Below are positions 1 through 5,224 of a DNA stretch of 5,888 nucleotides, piece after piece. The notes beneath the pieces are model-generated. The model was not told the DNA's origin. It made no database searches and saw nothing but the letters and a program-made list of their open reading frames with translations. Source of the DNA: an uncultured Clostridia bacterium (GTDB lineage: Bacteria; Bacillota; Clostridia; Oscillospirales; Acutalibacteraceae); the NCBI GenBank assembly GCA_946535695.1, contig CAMNDS010000059.1, positions 1 through 5,888 of the forward strand. Direction: 5' to 3'. The translations under genes and the position numbers were made by a program. The stretch's first letter is position 1; each line of letters starts with the position of its first letter.

Positions 1-19
1 TTTTTACTTTACACATTAA

Positions 20-103
20 ATTCGAGGAAAGTTCAAAAACCATAAATGCAAAGAATGTGGAAAAACATTTCTTAATACAAAACGTATAAATGCAACAATG
101 TAA
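20..103 (+). pseudogene. Degenerate zinc-ribbon fragment, possible transposase N-terminus remnant
   Basis: Between an in-frame TAA at 17-19 and a TAA at 101-103 the + strand reads 27 residues that include RGKFKNHKCKECGKTF. This is one knuckle of a zinc ribbon (CxxCGKxF) after a basic stretch. By general family knowledge, that pattern is common near the N-terminus of several bacterial insertion-sequence transposases and also occurs in other zinc-ribbon proteins. There is no start codon or ribosome binding site, stops lie on both sides, and no second cysteine pair follows. It is therefore best read as a decayed remnant, although the window begins too close to exclude a frameshifted gene end. 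The assignment to a transposase is an inference from a short motif only. Confidence 0.3.
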
Positions 104-113
104 AAAATTCAAC

Positions 114-164
114 ATCACTCTTTACGGCGGCGCCAGAAGGAAATAGCTATCTTTTTTTAGCAAT
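114..164 (-). repeat. Dispersed hairpin repeat, copy 1 (diverged)
   Basis: Read on the minus strand, this copy starts with ATTGCT, then seven A, then GATAGCTATTTCC, then a GC-rich core, and ends in TGAT. It matches the three other copies at 3149-3199, 3795-3843 and 5225-5270 in the same order. The central hairpin is eroded here (CTGG against CCG only), so this is the most diverged copy. On the plus strand it presents the GC-rich core first and a T7 tract afterwards. Confidence 0.8.
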
Positions 165-183
165 GCTCGAATACTTTTTGCTG

Positions 184-211
184 TTTACAATTAAAAAAAA
201 AAATGTAAAAT
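184..211 (+). promoter_or_regulatory. Putative promoter of the DnaD-family gene
   Basis: TTTACA (184-189) and TAAAAT (206-211) are separated by 16 bases, with TG directly before the -10. The predicted start of transcription near 218 would give a leader of about 25 bases containing AAAGGAG at 231-237, five bases ahead of the ATG. The surrounding DNA is very AT-rich, so chance matches are likely, but position and spacing suit the gene. Confidence 0.4.
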
Positions 212-242
212 TGAATAAATAAAATATTTAAAAGGAGTTTTT

Positions 243-1148
243 ATGAATTATTATTCAATTGATAAAAATATACAGGATATAGATATCAATATAATAAGAC
301 TTTCATGCTCTATTCAGTTAAAAGTATTGCTTGTAGCCGTTAAAGAAAATTTTAAAAAAAAGTTTGATCCCGAACAAATTTCGGCAGAACTAAAAAAAGA
401 AGTGGCCGAAGTCGAGGAAGCAATAGATTTTTGGGTTAATCTTAAAATTATAAAAGTTATTAACAAACTACAAAAAAATGTTTCAAAATTAGATAAAAAA
501 AAAATCAGTGAAAAAAATAATAAAAAAATTAATAAAGATTACATTTCTAAAAGAATAAAATCAGATGAAGAAATAAGCTATCTTTTAAGCGAAATTGAAA
601 CTGCTATTGGCAGACCTCTTTCTGGAACTGATGTTTCAGTAATTTTAAACCTAAAGGACGTCGAAGGTATGCCGTGCAATGTTATTTTAATGTTAATAAG
701 ATATTGTGCTAAAATAGGAAAAGTTGCTACGCGATATATTGAAAAAGTCGGCATAGATTGGGCCAGAAATGGCATTGATACCATTGAGTTTGCCGAGAAA
801 AAAATACAACTGCTGAATAATTCAAAAAAAATTTGGAAAAAATTTGAAAAAATTGCAGGAATTGCTGATAGAGCGCCAACCAGGAAAGAAGAAGAAACAA
901 TTTTTCGATGGTTTAATTTATGGCAATTCAGTGAAGATATGATTACTGAGGCGTACGAAAGATGCGTAAACAAAAAAGGTTCCTACATACTAAGTTACAT
1001 GGATGGAATAATCAAAAAATGGCATAAACAAAATATAAAAAATATTTCTGATTTAAATAATTTCAAAAAACACCAAAATCCAAAAAAAGATATTGATAAA
1101 CCATCTTATGACCTTAAGAAATATGAGTCATTTAATATTTTTGAATAA
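243..1148 (+). CDS. DnaD-family replication initiation/primosome protein
   Basis: A 301-residue DnaD-family protein. Family members take part in replication initiation and restart by remodelling DNA and helping load the replicative helicase. Residues about 17-72 look like the DnaD N-terminal winged helix: a short helix (QLKVLLVAV), then DPEQISAEL, then a helix ending in AIDFWVNLKII. A lysine-rich linker (about 76-108) follows. Two DnaB_2-type modules come next, at about 111-182 (IGRPLSGTDV, then RYIEKVGIDWARNGI) and 198-265 (TRKEEETIFRW, then YMDGIIKKW). The YxxxIIKxW end of the second module is a family hallmark. The tail after 270 is polar. The winged helix plus two modules is usual for clostridial members. 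The ATG at 243 is preceded by AAAGGAG with a five-base gap. The gene stands alone: a dnaC-type helicase loader, a frequent partner in Clostridia, does not follow. The dnaD/dnaB choice of name is left open. Confidence 0.85.
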   Translation: MNYYSIDKNIQDIDINIIRLSCSIQLKVLLVAVKENFKKKFDPEQISAELKKEVAEVEEAIDFWVNLKIIKVINKLQKNVSKLDKKKISEKNNKKINKDYISKRIKSDEEISYLLSEIETAIGRPLSGTDVSVILNLKDVEGMPCNVILMLIRYCAKIGKVATRYIEKVGIDWARNGIDTIEFAEKKIQLLNNSKKIWKKFEKIAGIADRAPTRKEEETIFRWFNLWQFSEDMITEAYERCVNKKGSYILSYMDGIIKKWHKQNIKNISDLNNFKKHQNPKKDIDKPSYDLKKYESFNIFE

Positions 1149-1186
1149 TTATGTGTTACTAACACCACAGAAAATAAAAAAAAATC

Positions 1187-1236
1187 GCGAAAATTACAAA
1201 AATTACTTGATTTTTATTTCTACATGTTGTACAATA
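1187..1236 (+). repeat. Imperfect direct repeat, unit 1 (partner at 1306-1354)
   Basis: This unit and the one at 1306-1354 share, in order, GCGAAAATT, TTGATTTTTA, a TACAT block and TACAATA. Unit 1 has about nine extra bases before TTGATT. Unit 2 has an extra block containing TATAAT before TACAATA. The spacing between units is about 119 bases. Each unit contains a promoter-like pair. It looks like a duplicated upstream region that has since diverged. Confidence 0.55.
1207..1235 (+). promoter_or_regulatory. Upstream promoter-like sequence (P1) before the AAA+ gene
   Basis: TTGATT (1207-1212) and TACAAT (1230-1235) lie 17 bases apart, the best spacing for a housekeeping sigma factor. It lies within the first unit of the imperfect direct repeat. 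Transcription from it would begin about 180 bases ahead of the AAA+ start codon and run through the second promoter. It is weaker than P2 because the -10 is TACAAT. Confidence 0.45.
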
Positions 1237-1305
1237 ATATTAATTGCACACATGGTTTAGAACAAATTAAAAAATCTATGGAGAAATATGGAAAATAAAG
1301 AAGTT

Positions 1306-1354
1306 GCGAAAATTGTTTGATTTTTAATTTTACATATGATATAATGGTACAATA
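1306..1354 (+). repeat. Imperfect direct repeat, unit 2 (partner at 1187-1236)
   Basis: This is the second unit of the duplicated segment, sharing GCGAAAATT, TTGATTTTTA, the TACAT block and TACAATA with unit 1. It is nearer the AAA+ gene and holds the better promoter match. Similarity stops after the promoter region, so the duplication does not extend to the ribosome binding site. Confidence 0.55.
1317..1345 (+). promoter_or_regulatory. Promoter P2 of the AAA+ gene, with extended -10
   Basis: TTGATT (1317-1322), a 17-base spacer and a perfect TATAAT (1340-1345) preceded by TGA (1337-1339) make an extended -10 promoter. It is the strongest promoter match in the window. The expected start near 1352 gives a leader of about 70 bases that ends in AAGGAG (1407-1412) ahead of the ATG at 1422. 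Confidence 0.7.
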
Positions 1355-1421
1355 AAACGCGTTATAGATAATGTTGGCTGTGTAATTATTTAGTTTATTA
1401 ACAAATAAGGAGATGGTTTTC

Positions 1422-3137
1422 ATGAATAAAATGAAAAAATATTCAAAAAAATTGGCGGCTTTACTTTCGGCGTTTCAGTTTTTTGGTTCGGGTGCGCAGA
1501 AAATTAAGGGAATAAATCTTTGGGAATTATTTAAAAAATCAAATACTAATGGTACGATTAGTAGAAAACAATTAGATGATTGCTGTAAAGAAATAATGGA
1601 GCCTAATAAAAATAATAAAATTTTTGATTATAAATACGTTGAAGAATTACGGCCTTATTTTACGTCAACAATGGAATTTATTTTTAAAATGGGAGCTACA
1701 TACAAAGATCCTGGTATGGTTTTTGGTGATTCAGAAATTAAGTCGGTAGATTCTTATTTTAAGGAGTGGGGTAAAGTTTGGGGTTTCAATGAAAAAGAAT
1801 TTGATAGTCTTAGTTACGAAAAAAAAGGGGAATTCATTAAATATCTGGCAATTTTTATAGCGACCGATAAGTGTTTAGGTAGACAAAGTACTTTAAGACA
1901 AGCTAATCAAATGGCCAGCGTTATCGGTAAAGGTGCAATAAAAACATTGGGGGTTTTCAGCATTGAAGTTGCAGCGGCAATTTTGGGTGTTAAATACATC
2001 ACTCAGCTGATTGACAAGTATATGGATCACAGAGCCTGTAAGTATGAGCAAGCAAAATTTGACGATACGATGAAAAAACAAATGGGAGAGTCTTCGGTTG
2101 ACTTTACTAAATCTTGGGAAGAGGTCGAAAAAGAACTTAACGAACTGCGAAATGAATATCTACACAATAAAGATATCATAGATGAAATAATTGAGCTTAT
2201 ACATGGTTATTATATCGGTGTTCAGTTGTCAATTCAAAGTCCTGACGATGTTCAAGATAATGAAAACAAAGGTCTTTTGATATCAATATATGGTGACCCG
2301 GGCTCCGGTAAGACCTCGTTCTGTAAAAAGCTTGCCAAAATACTGGGAGCTAGAAATCCTGTTTCGATAGGTATTAACTCGTTTGATGTTTCAAACAAGC
2401 AAGTAAGTGCTGTTCAGCAAGTGATCGGTAAATGGTGGGTTGGTTCACCTAATCGCGGGCATTACGAATATGGTCCTCTGGTTGCTGTTGCTCTGCACAA
2501 CAAGTATCCGATTTGGATACAAGATGAAGCTGATAAGTCCCCGATTGAACTTTTAAATGTTTTGTGGGATATTTCCGATAGTGCATCTTTTGAGGTTGCT
2601 GGAGAAAAGAAAGAATGTAAAGGAACAATTGTTCTTATGCCTTTAAACACATCGATTCTTGATAATCCAAATATATCACAAAACAAAATGCTCAAAGATA
2701 GTATCGGAAGAAGAATACACGAGTTTCACTTCCGCAAACCTGATAGAGAAAGTTATAAAATAGCTTTGGTTCGTATGCTTAAGAAATTAACATCCGAGAT
2801 AAATAAAAAATATGAGACAAAATTTAAGTATGACGATAAATCACTTGAATTTTTGGTTGAAAAGTGTGTAAAAGATAATATAGCTATGGGTTCGATTGTA
2901 AACTGCAAGTTGTTAGTTTTGAGTGTTGTTGACTCAGTGTTTAAGAAAAGCGACGGCAAAAAACCATCATTTTTGGAGCTTTCTTGCGATGAAGCCACTT
3001 CAAGCTTATTTTGTAAAAAGATTTTTAATGAAAAGAAAGAAAAAACTGATAAAAAAGAAAAACCTGCAAAAATTGAAAAGCTTGAAAAAAAAGAAAAATT
3101 CGAAAAAAGCGTAAGCCAGGAAAAAGCAAGACAGTAA
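1422..3137 (+). CDS. Clp/Hsp100-like single AAA+ ATPase with signal-like N-terminus
   Basis: 571 residues. The N-terminus (MNKMKKYSKKLAALLSAFQFFGSGAQ) is basic then hydrophobic, like a signal peptide or membrane anchor. A second hydrophobic stretch lies at about 164-196. Residues 200-280 are charged and helical. One AAA+ module occupies about 283-510: Walker A GDPGSGKTS (291-299), a Clp-type IGKWWVG block (335-341), Walker B IWIQDEAD (364-371), a sensor-1-like Asn409, and a likely arginine finger Arg430/Arg431 (GRRIHEF). The order and spacing recall the second AAA domain of ClpB/ClpA. Residues 537-569 form a lysine/glutamate-rich tail. No Clp N-domain, first AAA domain or protease is seen. 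ATP binding and hydrolysis are well supported. The substrate and the side of the membrane on which it acts are unknown. ATG 1422 is chosen because AAGGAG at 1407-1412 lies nine bases upstream, whereas the in-frame ATG at 1413 abuts that site. Promoter P2 precedes it and a hairpin repeat begins 11 bases after the stop. Confidence 0.8.
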   Translation: MNKMKKYSKKLAALLSAFQFFGSGAQKIKGINLWELFKKSNTNGTISRKQLDDCCKEIMEPNKNNKIFDYKYVEELRPYFTSTMEFIFKMGATYKDPGMVFGDSEIKSVDSYFKEWGKVWGFNEKEFDSLSYEKKGEFIKYLAIFIATDKCLGRQSTLRQANQMASVIGKGAIKTLGVFSIEVAAAILGVKYITQLIDKYMDHRACKYEQAKFDDTMKKQMGESSVDFTKSWEEVEKELNELRNEYLHNKDIIDEIIELIHGYYIGVQLSIQSPDDVQDNENKGLLISIYGDPGSGKTSFCKKLAKILGARNPVSIGINSFDVSNKQVSAVQQVIGKWWVGSPNRGHYEYGPLVAVALHNKYPIWIQDEADKSPIELLNVLWDISDSASFEVAGEKKECKGTIVLMPLNTSILDNPNISQNKMLKDSIGRRIHEFHFRKPDRESYKIALVRMLKKLTSEINKKYETKFKYDDKSLEFLVEKCVKDNIAMGSIVNCKLLVLSVVDSVFKKSDGKKPSFLELSCDEATSSLFCKKIFNEKKEKTDKKEKPAKIEKLEKKEKFEKSVSQEKARQ

Positions 3138-3148
3138 AGGGTTCTGAC

Positions 3149-3199
3149 ATTGCTAAAAAAAAGATAGATATTTTCTCCGGTGCCGCCGGAGGAAATGAT
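3149..3199 (+). repeat. Dispersed hairpin repeat, copy 2
   Basis: The copy runs ATTGCT, eight A, GATAGATATTTT, a perfect hairpin (CTCCGG 3175-3180, loop TGCCG, CCGGAG 3186-3191), then GAAATGAT. The outer ATTTT and AAAT arms extend the stem past a one-base bulge. It begins 11 bases after the AAA+ stop codon. Its hairpin and the T-rich sequence after it (3199-3210) could act as a terminator for that gene. Apart from A-run length (8 against 6) and one C/T change it is identical to the inverted copy at 3795-3843. Confidence 0.9.
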
Positions 3200-3448
3200 T
3201 TTTACTTTTATATTGCTATATTTATGTGTGAAGACATGTTTTCTACAATCTATTATTTCTATTCACTTTTAGCAATACCAAGGGCTCTTAGTGTATAAAA
3301 AAATAAATGAAAAATCTCTTCAATTTTGCTGGAGAAATTTAAGATTTTTAATTTTCCAGTTGCATGCACTTTAGTAGATGCAATTTAACGAAGTATTTTA
3401 AAATAAAAACAAAAATTCCTCTCTGAAGACAACAGAGAAAATATTGAC
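3200..3448. other. Gene-poor stretch rich in short inverted repeats
   Basis: No convincing gene is visible on either strand. TTTTAGCAAT at 3267-3276 is a perfect inverted copy of the first ten bases of repeat copy 2 (3149-3158), which could make a 128 bp terminally inverted unit. Further inverted pairs are AAAAATCT/AGATTTTT (3310-3317, 3342-3349), the overlapping CTGGAGAAATT/AATTTTCCAG (about 3329-3359), TTGCAT/ATGCAA (3360-3365, 3378-3383) and TCTCTG/CAGAGA (3420-3425, 3433-3438). In DNA this AT-rich some pairing is expected by chance, but the density is noticeable and a small RNA cannot be excluded. Confidence 0.4.
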
Positions 3449-3477
3449 TTGAAATACATTTGATAGCTACCTATAGA
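3449..3477 (+). promoter_or_regulatory. Putative promoter of the cysteine-rich small ORF
   Basis: TTGAAA (3449-3454) and TATAGA (3472-3477) are 17 bases apart, and an overlapping TTGACT begins at 3444. The predicted start near 3484 gives a leader of about 83 bases that includes the hairpin at 3526-3543 and the ribosome binding site at 3552-3557. Confidence 0.45.
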
Positions 3478-3525
3478 TTAATTAAGATTTATGAACATAT
3501 TATAGAATAAATTGCATATTATGTA

Positions 3526-3543
3526 TTATGGCAAGAGCCATAA
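3526..3543 (+). promoter_or_regulatory. Leader hairpin upstream of the small ORF
   Basis: TTATGGC (3526-3532) pairs perfectly with GCCATAA (3537-3543) around an AAGA loop. The stem ends eight bases before the AAAGGA ribosome binding site and hides an alternative in-frame ATG at 3528. It may keep ribosomes to the ATG at 3567 or stabilise the message. A regulatory role is inference. Confidence 0.4.
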
Positions 3544-3566
3544 ATCAAAATAAAGGAATGATAAGA

Positions 3567-3704
3567 ATGTGTTGTTATAGAAATAGGTGTGGATGCAATT
3601 GCCGAAGAACGATAACAGGTACTTTTACTCAAAATGTGCCGGTTACTATGGCATATAGTATTACTCCATTAAGTATTGGAAATGAAAATATTAATTTTTT
3701 TTAA
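3567..3704 (+). CDS. Small cysteine-rich peptide, unknown function
   Basis: A 45-residue peptide beginning MCCYRNRCGCNCRR and ending NINFF. Five cysteines (2, 3, 8, 10, 12) sit in the first 12 residues with arginines between them. The remainder is Thr/Ser/Asn-rich, looks strand-forming and has no cysteine. There is no signal peptide or membrane segment. The clustered cysteines could bind a metal or form disulfides. I do not recognise the family. Support for a real gene: AAAGGA at 3552-3557 nine bases before the ATG, a promoter match upstream, and a strong hairpin 10 bases after the stop. In-frame ATGs at 3558 (abutting the ribosome binding site) and 3528 (inside a hairpin) are less likely starts. 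The gene sits between two inverted copies of the dispersed repeat. A ribosomally made bacteriocin is less likely, because those usually carry their cysteines at the C-terminal end. Confidence 0.6.
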   Translation: MCCYRNRCGCNCRRTITGTFTQNVPVTMAYSITPLSIGNENINFF

Positions 3705-3714
3705 TTTTATAAAA

Positions 3715-3749
3715 AACTAACAGACCTTTTTTTAAGCGGTCTGTTGGTT
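3715..3749 (+). terminator. Hairpin terminator after the small ORF
   Basis: AACTAACAGACC (3715-3726) pairs with GGTCTGTTGGTT (3738-3749) over 12 base pairs, including one G-U, around an 11-base loop that is mostly T. The sequence after the stem is AT-rich (ATTTAAATT) but has no pure T run. Its place ten bases after the stop codon supports termination of the small transcript. Confidence 0.65.
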
Positions 3750-3794
3750 ATTTAAATTATTCAACATTGTTTAAAAGGAGAATAAAGGACTTAT

Positions 3795-3843
3795 ATCATT
3801 TCCTCCGGCGGCACCAGAGAAAATATCTATCTTTTTTAGCAAT
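3795..3843 (-). repeat. Dispersed hairpin repeat, copy 3
   Basis: On the minus strand this copy reads ATTGCT, six A, GATAGATATTTT, CTCTGG, TGCCG, CCGGAG, GAAATGAT. It matches copy 2 over its whole length apart from two fewer A and one C-to-T change. That change turns a C-G pair into a U-G pair if transcribed leftward, so the hairpin is kept. It begins nine bases beyond the stop codon of the CNNM/CorC gene, in the same orientation relative to that gene as copy 2 has to the AAA+ gene. Confidence 0.9.
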
Positions 3844-3852
3844 TGCCTTATT

Positions 3853-5160
3853 TCAATTATTTTGACTTATAGAAACTTTTGTAACTCTTCGATTTGATAC
3901 TTCAGTCACAACAAACTTATAAGAATTTAAAATTACAAAATCATCTTTTGCGGGAATTTTACCAAGTCTATCGCTCATAAATCCGGCAATTGTGTCGTAG
4001 TCACCTTCTGGGATTTTTGATTTTAAAGTTTCGGCAATTTCGTCTATAGGAGTCGAACCATCAACCACAAAGCTACCTTCACTTATCTTATGAATTTCCT
4101 CTTTTTCATTGTCATATTCATCTTGAATATTACCCAAAATCGATTCGACCAAATCTTCGATTGTAACCAGTCCTTCGGTCCCACCGTATTCGTCCACAAC
4201 AATTGCTATATGGCGTTTACTCGAGGTAAATTCAGCAAAAAGTTCATCACAACGCTTCGTAGACGGCACAAATATCGGCTGTCTTACTAGATCCATAATT
4301 TTAAAACCGCAAGGAATTTCATCATTAATAAATTTTAACGCATCTTTTATATAAAGAATGCCTGCGATATGATCAATATCGCTCACATATACTGGCAGGC
4401 GTGAACGACCTTCTTTCATGGCTAAATCGATGGCCTGATTTAAAGTCATTTCGGAATTTATCGCGGTTATATCAACTCTGTGGGTCATGACTTCACTTAC
4501 AGGCGTGTTATCAAAGTCGAAAACCTTGCTTATGATAGACTTAGCTTTATCTTCAATCAGCCCTTTTTCTTGACCTGCATCAACCATCATTAAAATTTCT
4601 TCTTCAGTAACCACTTCTTCATTTTTATTGGGATCAACACCAAAGCAACGTACGACCAAATCAGATGAAATTGATAAAAATTTTATAAATGGTTTAAAAA
4701 TCTTTGAAAAAACAAGTAAAATACCGGCGATTTTAAACGAAACTTTCTCCGGATTTTGCATTGCAATTTTTTTTGGTACAAGCTCGCCAAAGACAAGTGA
4801 AAAATAAGATAACACTATTGTTATCATAATAGTCGCAATACTTGAAAGCAAATTTTCGGGTATCGGTAAAAATTTAAGCATTCCAGCTAAAGGTTCTGAA
4901 AAACTTTGCGAAGCAGAAGCCGAAGTTAAAAATCCTGAAAGTGTTATTCCAACCTGTATTGTTGCCAAGAAATCATTTGAATTACTCAAAAGCTTTAAAA
5001 CCTTCAAGGCTTCAATATTACCTTGCGATGACAATTTTTTTATTTTTTTATCGTTAACCGTGACAATAGCTATCTCGGAAAGTGCAAAAAATGCGTTTAT
5101 AAATATAAGAACAGCTAAAATTAATAAGTGGACTACCAAAACATCATCACTTTTTATCAC
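3853..5160 (-). CDS. CNNM/CBS/CorC-domain membrane protein (HlyC/CorC family)
   Basis: 435 residues with the complete three-part layout of the hemolysin C/CorC family. Members are linked to magnesium or other divalent-cation export, and the old hemolysin name is historical. An N-terminal CNNM (DUF21) membrane domain covers about 7-190. It shows a first helix (9-27) running into INAFFALSEIA, hydrophobic segments at about 64-82, 104-126 and 142-166, and the conserved FGELVPKKIA (124-133). Two CBS motifs, usual sites for adenine nucleotides, follow at about 223-275 and 290-345, with VDEYGGTEGLVTIEDLVE (322-339) and GNIQDEYD (343-350). A CorC/HlyC C-terminal domain covers about 355-432. The start is GTG at 5160, with AAAGG three bases ahead. 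A TTGACA promoter lies just upstream, so the leader is only about ten bases. Stop is TGA. Nothing is truncated. The exact ion is not shown by the sequence. Confidence 0.93.
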   Translation of the reverse strand: MIKSDDVLVVHLLILAVLIFINAFFALSEIAIVTVNDKKIKKLSSQGNIEALKVLKLLSNSNDFLATIQVGITLSGFLTSASASQSFSEPLAGMLKFLPIPENLLSSIATIMITIVLSYFSLVFGELVPKKIAMQNPEKVSFKIAGILLVFSKIFKPFIKFLSISSDLVVRCFGVDPNKNEEVVTEEEILMMVDAGQEKGLIEDKAKSIISKVFDFDNTPVSEVMTHRVDITAINSEMTLNQAIDLAMKEGRSRLPVYVSDIDHIAGILYIKDALKFINDEIPCGFKIMDLVRQPIFVPSTKRCDELFAEFTSSKRHIAIVVDEYGGTEGLVTIEDLVESILGNIQDEYDNEKEEIHKISEGSFVVDGSTPIDEIAETLKSKIPEGDYDTIAGFMSDRLGKIPAKDDFVILNSYKFVVTEVSNRRVTKVSISQNN

Positions 5161-5176
5161 AAACCTTTCGCTTTAC

Positions 5177-5205
5177 AGTCTAAAATAAAAGCATACAATT
5201 GTCAA
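5177..5205 (-). promoter_or_regulatory. Promoter of the CNNM/CorC gene
   Basis: On the minus strand a perfect TTGACA (5205-5200) and TAGACT (5182-5177) are separated by 17 bases. The expected transcription start is near 5170, only about ten bases before the GTG start codon. The unusually short leader just has room for the AAAGG that precedes the start codon. Confidence 0.65.
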
Positions 5206-5224
5206 TAGAATACTCGGAGGTGGC

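Noticed and set aside
578..973. 131-residue open frame on the minus strand inside the DnaD-family gene
   Set aside because: It is antisense to a well-supported family member, has no ribosome binding site of note and no recognisable domain.
1153..1165. GTGTT-ACT-AACAC hairpin just after the DnaD-family stop codon as a terminator
   Set aside because: The stem is only five pairs and is followed by an A-run, not T, on the coding strand.
1413..1421. ATG at 1413 as start of the AAA+ gene
   Set aside because: It directly abuts AAGGAG, leaving no spacing; the ATG at 1422 has a normal nine-base gap.
1220..1423. 67-residue minus-strand frame before the AAA+ gene
   Set aside because: It runs antisense through both promoter-like regions, has low-complexity AT-derived sequence and no domain.
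1893..2998. Minus-strand frames at 1893-2081, 2462-2695 and 2753-2998
   Set aside because: All are antisense shadows of the AAA+ gene without their own signals.
2923..3114. 63-residue plus-strand frame overlapping the end of the AAA+ gene
   Set aside because: It is out of frame with the conserved AAA+ gene, and its lysine-rich end only mirrors the A-rich tail of that gene.
3327..3341. TGCTGGAGAAATTT as a fifth, decayed copy of the dispersed repeat
   Set aside because: Only about a dozen bases match copy 4, and the ATTGCT/A-run end is missing.
3420..3438. TCTCTG/CAGAGA hairpin as a minus-strand terminator (T-rich sequence follows on that strand)
   Set aside because: No minus-strand gene lies immediately upstream, and the six-pair stem is weak; kept only as part of the gene-poor stretch.
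4090..4290. 66-residue plus-strand frame
   Set aside because: It is antisense to the CBS-domain coding region of the CNNM/CorC gene.
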